Source: Mucilaginibacter sp. SMC90 (lineage in GTDB: Bacteria; Bacteroidota; Bacteroidia; Sphingobacteriales; Sphingobacteriaceae). Taken from it: a stretch of 64,000 bases of DNA. The position numbers were made by a program, and so were the translations under genes. This document shows, in pieces, positions 53,343-60,931 of this stretch; within the stretch, counting starts at the first letter, position 1, and every line of letters starts with the position of its first letter. The notes beneath the pieces are model-generated. The model was not told the origin of the DNA, did no database searches, and saw nothing but the letters and a program-made list of their open reading frames with translations. Location of the stretch: assembly GCF_022811725.1 (NCBI RefSeq), contig NZ_CP094527.1, forward strand, positions 5,828,001 through 5,892,000, written 5' to 3'.

Positions 53343-53957
53343 ATGAAACATTTAACAACTTATAAAAATATCATGTTGGTAATTCTTTTTTCGCTTACAG
53401 CTGCAGGTGCTTCGGCTCAACAACAGGAAATCACAGCTAAAAGTGCCAAAACATGGGTTAAAAGCCGGGTTTGGGCAAATGGCCTGAAATTGAAGTTAAA
53501 CTCATCAACAAACGAACTGGAGTTTGCCAAACAATATGCGGCCAATAAAGCAGCATGGGATAAAGCGTTCGAGTTTATCCGCGAACGTAACCTTGAGCAG
53601 ATTGAACCGGGCAAATATCCTATAGATGGCGATAATGTTTATGCCATGATAACCGAAGCCCCATCAAAAGAGCCAGAACATGCCCTTTGGGAATCGCATC
53701 AAAACTATATCGATCTGCAATATGTGATCAAAGGCAAAGAAAAAATTGGCGTAGCTCCTATTGAAAGCCTGATGATTACCAAACCTTATGATGCGGAAAA
53801 AGATTTTGCCAATTACAGCGGTGATGGTAAATACTTTACCGCAACGCCCGACGAGTTTTTCCTGTTTTTCCCAAGCGATGGTCACCGCCCTAACATGAAG
53901 GTTGACGGCTATGATAAGGTGAAGAAATTGGTTATTAAGATAAAGGAGATTAAGTAA
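53343..53957 (+). CDS. Exported YhcH/YjgK/YiaL-family protein
   Basis: 204 residues. Unlike most family members, it has a clear signal peptide ('IMLVILFSLTAAGASAQ'). The domain is recognised from 'EPGKYPIDGDNVYAMITEAP' and 'EHALWESHQNYIDLQYVIKG', then 'PDEFFLFFPSDGHRPNM', the EbgC/YiaL cupin-like core with metal-binding histidines and acidic residues. Relatives are linked to sialic acid or uronate sugar anomer handling. The divergent kduI operon supports a role with uronates, here in the periplasm. Confidence 0.88.
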   Translation: MKHLTTYKNIMLVILFSLTAAGASAQQQEITAKSAKTWVKSRVWANGLKLKLNSSTNELEFAKQYAANKAAWDKAFEFIRERNLEQIEPGKYPIDGDNVYAMITEAPSKEPEHALWESHQNYIDLQYVIKGKEKIGVAPIESLMITKPYDAEKDFANYSGDGKYFTATPDEFFLFFPSDGHRPNMKVDGYDKVKKLVIKIKEIK

Positions 53958-53979
53958 ATTATCTGATTAACTCAACTAT

Positions 53980-54073
53980 CGTCATTGCGAGGAACGAAGC
54001 AATCCCCGACTATACAGGGCGACTTTTATAGTTACTCTGCTAATTGGGGATTGCTTCGCACCTTATAGTGACG
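53980..54073. repeat. Palindromic repeat family R, copy 3 (decayed right arm)
   Basis: The left arm is identical to copy 1 (starts CGTCATTGCGAGGAACGAAG). The right arm (GGGGATTGCTTCGCACCTTATAGTGACG) has lost part of the palindrome, indicating age. Confidence 0.85.
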
Positions 54074-54322
54074 TAATTGTAAATACTTGATTATTAAGTG
54101 CATTCTTTAGATCTGTTTGTAAATATGGGCGTTGCCTGCGGCCGGGCTTTCCGTTACAAGTCCTCGCCTTCCTTCCCTCAATCCCTACACGCGCTGTGGG
54201 CTTTTCACTGCAATCCCTAACGCGGCCCCCCGCACAACATCGTCAAAATATATTTTACACGTCATCACATTTTTTTCAGGTTACCTGATGATTCCTCGCA
54301 ATGACATATTTTTCTATTCTGA
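54074..54322. repeat. Repeat-derived intergenic DNA
   Basis: C/G-rich segment at about 54127-54233 (starts GGGCGTTGCCTGCGGCCGGG, ends CTAACGCGGCCCCC) that looks like a dispersed repeat, followed by a half R site at 54293-54306 (CCTCGCAATGACAT). No gene is visible. Membership of a genome-wide family is my impression only. Confidence 0.4.
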
Positions 54323-54841
54323 TCACACCTGCACCGTTTTCACCAGCTTGCGTACATCAAAACCCTGATTCGCTGCCTGTACAACAAGTTGATTATAAAC
54401 CTGCTCATCCAACGTCGATCGGCGGCTTAGTATCCACAAATAGTTACGGTTAGGGTGTCCTATCATGGCATAGCTGTAATCATTGGCCAAAGCTATGATC
54501 CAATATTTACCTTTAAAGGGCCACTGGAATTGTACTTCGAGCTTAGCATTACTCGTTTTATCAGCCACAGTTGCGCGCCCTTCAACAATCTTTATTTTAT
54601 TTTCTTTTATACAACGGTTTTTAACAATGATGCTGCCATCTGGCGCTAACCCATAAGCTGCCGAGGTAAAGGAGCATCCCGACTCAAAACATTGCGGGAA
54701 AGCGGCAATCTCAAACCAGGAACCAACATACTTTTTCAAATCTACATAAGGAACAGTTTCAAGCGGCTTACAGCGCGCAGCTTGTAAGGCCAAAGCAGTT
54801 AAACCTAATGCTACAGAGGTTGCAATGATCTCTTTCTTCAT
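54323..54841 (-). CDS. Lipocalin family protein (Blc-like)
   Basis: 172 residues with an N-terminal hydrophobic signal ('TSVALGLTALALQAARC'), whose cysteine could be lipidated although the lipobox is poor. The lipocalin signature is 'KKYVGSWFEIAAFPQCFESG', with 'PFKGKYWIIALANDYSYAMI' and 'GHPNRNYLWILSRR' as conserved regions 2 and 3. Blc-type proteins bind lipids or lysophospholipids in the outer-membrane region. It is divergent from the epimerase-like gene. Confidence 0.93.
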   Translation of the reverse strand: MKKEIIATSVALGLTALALQAARCKPLETVPYVDLKKYVGSWFEIAAFPQCFESGCSFTSAAYGLAPDGSIIVKNRCIKENKIKIVEGRATVADKTSNAKLEVQFQWPFKGKYWIIALANDYSYAMIGHPNRNYLWILSRRSTLDEQVYNQLVVQAANQGFDVRKLVKTVQV

Positions 54842-54952
54842 AATTCAATAACGCCCGTTATGCCTAAAAAGTTTAAAACAAAAGCACATTAGCCGCAATC
54901 AAATGTCATGTTATTATTTAATTACCTTTGCGCCAAAGCATTATTTTACATC

Positions 54953-55753
54953 ATGCCCAATAAAACAAACATCAGTATTTTAGGCTGCGGCTGGTACGGC
55001 AGCGCATTAGGTAAAGCGTTAATTACCGATGGTATCCGGGTAAAAGGCTCAACTACATCCGCTGCAAAAATGGATGACCTTACCGCGACGGGTATTGAGC
55101 CTTACATTGTAAACTTTTTGCCGGGAGAAGAAATATATAACGCTGATTTTTTTGATTGCGATGTTTTATGGATAGCTATTCCACCGAAAAGCCGAAGCGG
55201 TGAAGGAGCTGTTTTTATAGAGAAAATTAGAGGTATTATCAGCGCCATAAAACAGTTTAAGATACAAAACGTAGTATTCATTAGCTCGACAGGGGTTTAT
55301 GCCGATAGCAATCACCATGTAAACGAAGAAACCGATCCCCAACCCAATACCGAAGCAGGCAGGATATTATTTGAGGCAGAAAACCTTTTCCGTGCTGAAG
55401 ATAGCTTTAAAACAACCATTATCCGCTTTGCGGGATTGATCGGCCCCGGACGTAATCCAGGCAGGTTTTTCGCGGGTAAGAAAGATATTCCTAACGGAAA
55501 TGCTCCGGTTAACCTGATCCATTTGGATGACTGTATCGGCATCAGTAAAGCCATATTGGCTAAGCAAGCCTTCGGCTATCTTTTTAATGCATGTTCACCC
55601 GGTCATCCTGCTAAAGCCGATTTTTACACACATGCGGCTGTGGTTTCAGGCTTTGAAAAACCGGAGTTTATTAAAGAGTTGAAGGAATGGAAGATTGTGG
55701 AGAGTGTGAATGTTGGGCCGATATTGGGTTATCAATACGAGGCTTTGTTATAA
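54953..55753 (+). CDS. NAD-dependent epimerase-like protein (YeeZ-like extended SDR)
   Basis: About 266 residues. The Rossmann motif 'ISILGCGWYGSALGKALITD' is followed by 'VLWIAIPPKSRSGEG', 'VVFISSTGVYADSNHHVNEE' and 'TTIIRFAGLIGPGRNPGRFF'. These suggest a nucleotide-sugar epimerase or dehydratase relative of the YeeZ type rather than a classical SDR; the usual YxxxK lysine is not evident (STGVYAD region). The frame opens at an ATG at 54908, but the ATG at 54953 places the Rossmann strand at the usual distance. Substrate unknown. Confidence 0.85.
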   Translation: MPNKTNISILGCGWYGSALGKALITDGIRVKGSTTSAAKMDDLTATGIEPYIVNFLPGEEIYNADFFDCDVLWIAIPPKSRSGEGAVFIEKIRGIISAIKQFKIQNVVFISSTGVYADSNHHVNEETDPQPNTEAGRILFEAENLFRAEDSFKTTIIRFAGLIGPGRNPGRFFAGKKDIPNGNAPVNLIHLDDCIGISKAILAKQAFGYLFNACSPGHPAKADFYTHAAVVSGFEKPEFIKELKEWKIVESVNVGPILGYQYEALL

Positions 55754-55818
55754 TTACGAAGGTTTAAGCACCTAACGCAGGTTCAAGCGTCCACGCTCAC
55801 ATGCAATACAGCTTTTAA

Positions 55819-55928
55819 ATTCCCCTCTTGAGAGGGGGCGCGGAGGAACGAGTGGTAGCAGGGGTGTGTTTCTGCTACAAGCCTTTCAAAGCAGAAACAC
55901 ACCCCTCCGCCCCTCTCAAGAGGGGAAT
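55819..55928. repeat. 110-bp inverted-repeat element E, copy 1
   Basis: Ends are ATTCCCCTCTTGAGAGGG and CCCTCTCAAGAGGGGAAT. An inner inverted pair AGGGGTGTGTTTCTGC / GCAGAAACACACCCCT encloses a short spacer. It is the same element as 60545-60655 but in the opposite orientation. No coding capacity. Confidence 0.88.
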
Positions 55929-56001
55929 CGCTCAAGTCCACGCTTTTTTTCCTCTTAAGTTAACGGCCATATGGCGCAGCCACTTGAACCTGAAATGTTT
56001 T

Positions 56002-58179
56002 TTAATATACCGGCGCTTTCGCCTTATCCCCCATTACAAACACCAGCTTCCCGCCGTTCATAATATCCTTGTGGATAATGTATTCTTTGTTATAAGGCTT
56101 ACCATTCAAACTGATACTTTGTACATACTTGTTTGCTTTGGATAACCCTTTTGCTTCAACCACAAAGCTTTTACCGCCAGCCAAAGCAATGCTCACTTTA
56201 TCCAGCAGGGGCGCGCCGAAAACATACCGACCATCAGCCGGATTAACAGGGTAAAACCCCATCGCCGTAAAAATATACCAGGCCGACATTTGCCCGCAAT
56301 CGTCATTGCCGGACAGTCCATCGGGTTTGTTGACATAAAACTGATCGGCTATCTGTCTTACCAGTTCCTGTGTTTTAGCCGGGTTACCGGCAAGCGTATA
56401 CAAATAAGCTACATGATGATTAGGTTCATTGCCGTGAGCGTACTGCCCTATCAACCCGGTAACATCAAGCGTTGAACCTTTGCCAAACACTTTTGAATCC
56501 ATGGTAAACAATGAATCCAGCTTGCCTGAAAACGCCTTCTTGCCACCCATTAATTTAATTAAACCCGGAATATCATGCTGTACCTGCCAGGTATACTGCC
56601 AGGCATTGCCTTCAGTATAATCGCCGCCTACAGCCAGCTGACCGCTATCCAGGTTGGCAAAGGGCCTCACCCATTCGCCGTTTGATTTGCGGCCGCGCAT
56701 GAGCCGGGTACTTTTATCAAACAGGTTGTTATAAAACTGCGACCGTTTAATGAAATACGCGTAGTCGCCTGGTTTGTTCAGCGCTTTGGCCAGTTGGGCG
56801 GCACACCAGTCGTCATAAGCGGCTTCCAAAGTACGGGAAACAGCTTCGCGTGGTACGGTGTCTGATGGTAGATAGCCATAACGCATGTACAGGCTCCAGT
56901 CGTATTTAGGATTTTTATTATGTGTGAGTGTAGTTTTAATTGCCTCAAAGGCCTTTTGCTTGTCAAATCCCTTGATGCCTTTCAGGGCTGCATCCACAAT
57001 TACTGGTACAGCATGGTTACCGATCATGGCGAAGCTTTCCTTGCCCCACAGCGTCCAGATAGGGAGCATACCGGCCACATCGTTATGCTGTAACACACTT
57101 TCTACCATTTGTCCGTCCCTTTCAGGACAAATGATAGTGTATAGCGGATGGGCTGCCCGATAAGTATCCCATAAGGAAAATGTAGAGTAAAATACTTTAT
57201 CGGCCGAGCGGTGCACCAGGCTATCAGCCCCCCGGTATTGGCCGTCAACATCGGCAATATTATTGGGCTGGATCAGGGCGTGATAAAGGCTGGTATAAAA
57301 AGCTATCTTCTCCTTTTCTGTCCCTTCGGCTTTAAGTTTACCGAGGTTGCTTTCCCAGGCGCGGGCAGCTTCGGCTTTTACCTGTTCAAAAGTTTTATGC
57401 TGTGTTTCGGCCAGCAGGTTTTTACGTGCTCCGGCAATACTCACGCCAGAGATGCCAACCTTAGCTTCAATGGCCTCACCGGGCTTCAGATCGAAATCCA
57501 ATATTAAACGGCGTTTGTTATCCCCATCAATAAAATGATGACCGGTAAGCGGGCGGTTAAATATAGCTGTGAAGTATACCTTTTTATCAACCCACTGGCT
57601 TGTGAAAGCATAGCCACTGATGGTTGTTTTGTTGTCCACAATGATCTCCCCTTCGGATACATGTTCGGCCAGTTGTTCGGCGCTCTCCACCAGGCCGCTT
57701 TGCATATCAATGAGCAGGTGGGCCTTGCCTGCTTTAGTAAAAGTATACCTGTGCAAACCGGTATGTGCCGAGGCCGTGAGTTGGGCCTTGATATTATTAT
57801 CACTCAAAAGCACCTCATAATAGCCGGGCGAGGCCTTTTCCTGCTGATGAGAAAATTTGCTTTGAAATTTTTGAGGCTCTTTACCCTGAAATGGGAAGAA
57901 CAACACATCGCCCAGGTCAACGCCGCCCGTACCGCTTAGATGGGTATGCGCAAAACCGGTGATCACCGTGTCTTCATAACGATAGCCAGAGCAATAGTTC
58001 CAGCCGAAATTGCCGGTTTCCGGGCTGAGCTGTACCATGCCAAAGGGAACCGTAGCCCCCGGAAAAGTGTGGCCGGTTGCAGATGTGCCAATGAACGTGT
58101 TTACGTATTTATTATACGATTGGGCATCAGCCTCTACACCCAAAATCAACACAAATAAAATGGCAATCAGCTTTCTCAT
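56002..58179 (-). CDS. Glycoside hydrolase family 92, alpha-mannosidase
   Basis: 725-residue exported exo-alpha-mannosidase (calcium-dependent family) with a signal peptide ('LIAILFVLILGVEADAQ'). The start 'YNKYVNTFIGTSATGHTFPG', then 'ATVPFGMVQLSPETG' and 'AHTHLSGTGGVDLGDVLFFP', is diagnostic for GH92. Later 'YSTFSLWDTYRAAHPLYTII', 'EGNAWQYTWQVQHDIPGLIK' and 'NDDCGQMSAWYIFTAMGFYP' hold the catalytic and calcium-binding residues of the family. It would trim mannose from N-glycans or mannans. It lies 6 nt after the GH3 stop in a minus-strand operon with GH3 and, further upstream, GH20. Confidence 0.96.
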   Translation of the reverse strand: MRKLIAILFVLILGVEADAQSYNKYVNTFIGTSATGHTFPGATVPFGMVQLSPETGNFGWNYCSGYRYEDTVITGFAHTHLSGTGGVDLGDVLFFPFQGKEPQKFQSKFSHQQEKASPGYYEVLLSDNNIKAQLTASAHTGLHRYTFTKAGKAHLLIDMQSGLVESAEQLAEHVSEGEIIVDNKTTISGYAFTSQWVDKKVYFTAIFNRPLTGHHFIDGDNKRRLILDFDLKPGEAIEAKVGISGVSIAGARKNLLAETQHKTFEQVKAEAARAWESNLGKLKAEGTEKEKIAFYTSLYHALIQPNNIADVDGQYRGADSLVHRSADKVFYSTFSLWDTYRAAHPLYTIICPERDGQMVESVLQHNDVAGMLPIWTLWGKESFAMIGNHAVPVIVDAALKGIKGFDKQKAFEAIKTTLTHNKNPKYDWSLYMRYGYLPSDTVPREAVSRTLEAAYDDWCAAQLAKALNKPGDYAYFIKRSQFYNNLFDKSTRLMRGRKSNGEWVRPFANLDSGQLAVGGDYTEGNAWQYTWQVQHDIPGLIKLMGGKKAFSGKLDSLFTMDSKVFGKGSTLDVTGLIGQYAHGNEPNHHVAYLYTLAGNPAKTQELVRQIADQFYVNKPDGLSGNDDCGQMSAWYIFTAMGFYPVNPADGRYVFGAPLLDKVSIALAGGKSFVVEAKGLSKANKYVQSISLNGKPYNKEYIIHKDIMNGGKLVFVMGDKAKAPVY

Positions 58180-58185
58180 GATCTG

Positions 58186-60492
58186 TTACTCTTTATATTC
58201 CAACGTTTTCTTCAACACCACATCTTCGGCCGAACGGGCTATCATTACATCAAATGTACCGGGTTCGGTCACCAGTTTCATTTGGTTGTTCCAGATGGCA
58301 AGATCTTCGGGTTTTACCGTAAACTTTACGGTTTGGGTTTCTCCGGGTTTAAGGCTGATCTTATCAAAACTTTTAAGCGCCATCACCGGGGTAGTTACCG
58401 AATTTACTTTGTTACCGAGATACACCTGTACCACTTCCTTACCCGCCATATTACCGCTATTGGTAACATCTACCGAAACAGTTACCGCCTCGTTTTTACC
58501 GAAAGATATTGCCGAAAGCTGCATATTACTGTATTTAAACGTAGTATAACTCAAACCATAACCAAAAGGGAACAGCACATCGGGCAAAGAAAAAACATAG
58601 TCCTGCCCCGGTTTTTCGGGTGAGCCGGGATTATGGTAAAAACCTTTATTGGATGCCACATGATTATAAAAAACCGGGATATGCCCGGTTGACTGCGGGA
58701 TAGACACCGTGAGCCTACCCGATGGGTTCACCTTGCCAAACAGGATATTGGCAATGGCGTTGCCGCCACGTTCACCGGGGTACCATGCCTCCACAATGGC
58801 CGGGATATTTTCCTTTTCCCAACTGATACTTTGTGGCCTGCCATGCACCAGCACCAGGATTACAGGCTTACCGGTTTTATAAACAGCCTGTAACAACTCC
58901 CGCTGTACGCCATCGGGATTAATATCTGTAACATCATAACCCTCACCACAGGTAAAGGGATCTTTAGGCTCGCTTTCGGGCGCGTGGCCATTCCAGCCCA
59001 CGCCCGAGAACACTACGCTGGTAGTACCTAACACCACGACCACTGCATCGCTATTCTTTGCTGCTGCAACAGCTTCTGCAAAGCCGTTTTTATCTGAACC
59101 AGACAGGGCACAGCCTTTGGCGTAATTGACTTTTACCCTATTACCCACAAACTGTTTAATGCCATTAAGCACGGTTGTACCCGAGCGACTATCGCGGGTT
59201 GAACTGTAATCGCCATATTGAACCTGGTTAGCATTAGGGCCAATTACGGCCAGCGATTTGAGGCTGTTCATATTGAGCGGTAACAGCTGTTTCTCATTTT
59301 TGAGCAGGATGATAGATTCCTCGGCTATTTGTTGCGACAGAGCGATATGCTCAGAGGTATGCACTCGTTTTTTTAACGCCGAAGTATCTGGCAGGGCTTT
59401 TTCAAACAAACCTGCTTTAAATTTTATGGTGAGGATGCGGGCAACGGCGCTATCAATTTGTGCTTCTTTTACTTTGCCTTCCTTTACGAGGCCGATGAGT
59501 TTGCCGTATACATCTGAACTTGGCGCTTCGAGGTCAACCCCGGCGCTCAGGCCAATGGGTGCTGCTCCTTCGGCGTCTTTAGCAATATGGTGAAAAGTAT
59601 ATAAATGCTTAAGGCCTTCATAGTCGGAAAACACGTAGCCATCAAAACCCCATTCCTGCCTTAAAATGGTTTGCAGCAGGAAATGGTTGGCATGTGCGGG
59701 CACACCGTCAATTTCATTGTAAGCAGGCATTACTGCATAAATATTTGCCTTTTGTACGGCATCTTTAAAAGGCGGCAAAAACATCGACCGTAACTCACGC
59801 TCCCCTACCGACGCCGGGGCCAGGTTAATACCAGCCACCGGGATACTGTAAGCCGCAAAATGCTTGGCGGTACACATTACTTTATCTTTGCCTATACCGT
59901 TTTTTGTTTGCGACGGATCACCTTGCATACCAATCACGAATGAGGTACCCATCCTGCTCACCAGGTACGGGTCCTCAGCATAACATTCCTCATTACGGCC
60001 ATAACGCGGGTCACGGATCAAATCAAACAGCGGTGAAAGCGCCTGATCAACTCCCGAGGAGGAAGCTTCATAAGCTATTACCGAGCCCATTTTTTCAATT
60101 AGCGCCGGGTTCCAGGTGCTGCCCTGTGCTATGGCCTGCGGAAAAATGGTTGCGCCGGCCGCCAGTTGCCCGTGCAGGCATTCGCCTATTTGTATGGGCG
60201 GAATCCCTAAGCGCGTTTTTTCTTTAGCATATTTTTTTGCGGCGATGGATAGTGTTGCTATATCATTAATATTAGTGAAAGGGCTTTCACACACGCCATA
60301 AGCAATTGGGTTTTGCATGGAGCCTTTTAAGGAGTTCATACTTATCTGGCCCACCTTTTCTTCCAGCGTCATGCGGCTTAGCAGGTCTTTTACGCGCTCG
60401 GCTATCAGTGCTTTTGGGTCTTTATAAACCTGCGCGCCGGCTATATTTATTACAAAAGCAAACGCGATAAGTAAGCATATTTTCTTTTGCAT
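58186..60492 (-). CDS. Glycoside hydrolase family 3, beta-glucosidase type
   Basis: 768 residues with a signal peptide ('IAFAFVINIAGAQ'). 'TLEEKVGQISM', 'TAKHFAAYSIP' and 'GYVFSDYEGL' (nucleophile D290) define the catalytic domain. 'SLAVIGPNANQVQYGDYSST' and 'GKEVVQVYLGNKVNSV' mark the sandwich and fibronectin-like domains. It is a paralogue of 24992-27304, sharing long identical stretches. It directly precedes the GH92 gene, and the gap upstream to the GH20 gene is filled by repeat elements, so it likely has its own promoter near 60500. Confidence 0.95.
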   Translation of the reverse strand: MQKKICLLIAFAFVINIAGAQVYKDPKALIAERVKDLLSRMTLEEKVGQISMNSLKGSMQNPIAYGVCESPFTNINDIATLSIAAKKYAKEKTRLGIPPIQIGECLHGQLAAGATIFPQAIAQGSTWNPALIEKMGSVIAYEASSSGVDQALSPLFDLIRDPRYGRNEECYAEDPYLVSRMGTSFVIGMQGDPSQTKNGIGKDKVMCTAKHFAAYSIPVAGINLAPASVGERELRSMFLPPFKDAVQKANIYAVMPAYNEIDGVPAHANHFLLQTILRQEWGFDGYVFSDYEGLKHLYTFHHIAKDAEGAAPIGLSAGVDLEAPSSDVYGKLIGLVKEGKVKEAQIDSAVARILTIKFKAGLFEKALPDTSALKKRVHTSEHIALSQQIAEESIILLKNEKQLLPLNMNSLKSLAVIGPNANQVQYGDYSSTRDSRSGTTVLNGIKQFVGNRVKVNYAKGCALSGSDKNGFAEAVAAAKNSDAVVVVLGTTSVVFSGVGWNGHAPESEPKDPFTCGEGYDVTDINPDGVQRELLQAVYKTGKPVILVLVHGRPQSISWEKENIPAIVEAWYPGERGGNAIANILFGKVNPSGRLTVSIPQSTGHIPVFYNHVASNKGFYHNPGSPEKPGQDYVFSLPDVLFPFGYGLSYTTFKYSNMQLSAISFGKNEAVTVSVDVTNSGNMAGKEVVQVYLGNKVNSVTTPVMALKSFDKISLKPGETQTVKFTVKPEDLAIWNNQMKLVTEPGTFDVMIARSAEDVVLKKTLEYKE

Positions 60493-60544
60493 AGGGTAAA
60501 TGGTTTAATAGTCTATTTATTATAAAAAAGAGGAGGATAGTGCG

Positions 60545-60655
60545 ATTCCCCTCTTGAGAGGGGTGGAGGGGTGTGTTTCTGCTTAGATAGGTTAATCGCA
60601 TAAACACACCCCTGCTATCGCTCCTGTCTCCCGCGACCCCTCTCAAGAGGGGAAT
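60545..60655. repeat. 110-bp inverted-repeat element E, copy 2
   Basis: Ends ATTCCCCTCTTGAGAGGGG and CCCCTCTCAAGAGGGGAAT, inner pair GGGGTGTGTTT / AAACACACCCC. It matches the reverse complement of the copy at 55819-55928, including the asymmetric CTGCTATCGCTCCTGTCTCC-like segment. Confidence 0.88.
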
Positions 60656-60720
60656 TTAAAAGCCTGATTCTCTTCGCCATTGGTGATACTCGAAAAATGA
60701 AATTATCTCTTAAAAGAAGC

Positions 60721-60816
60721 ATGTCATTGCGAGCGTAGCGTGGCAATCTCGTAGCCAATGCATATTCGATCTGAATAGCTACGAGATTGCTTCGTCGTAC
60801 CTCCTCGCAATGACAT
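60721..60816. repeat. Palindromic repeat family R, copy 4
   Basis: Begins ATGTCATTGCGAGCG and ends CCTCGCAATGACAT, with inner arms CAATCTCGTAGC / GCTACGAGATTG. Same type as copy 2. Confidence 0.88.
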
Positions 60817-60890
60817 GGCTTTTTTTTATCAACATTTCCAACCGATCTTCATCTTTCAAAAACCAATGGAGACAACGCCTACTCTGCATA

Positions 60891-60920
60891 GTTCGCGATT
60901 GCTTCATGCCTCGCAATGAC
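60891..60920. repeat. Half copy of repeat family R
   Basis: Only a right arm (GCGATTGCTTCATGCCTCGC then AATGAC) is present, 11 nt from the GH20 stop codon, with no matching left arm close by. Confidence 0.65.
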
Positions 60921-60931
60921 TTTTTTTATTT

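Larger units (their letters stand above)
60493..60931. other. Repeat-filled gap between GH20 and GH3 genes
   Basis: About 440 nt consisting largely of element E copy 2, R copy 4 and an R half site, listed separately. No gene. The stretch 60493-60540 is AT-rich and may hold the GH3/GH92 promoter. Confidence 0.7.

Noticed and set aside
57535..57939. 134-codon plus-strand open frame
   Set aside because: Antisense to the GH92 gene, which is complete and clearly coding.
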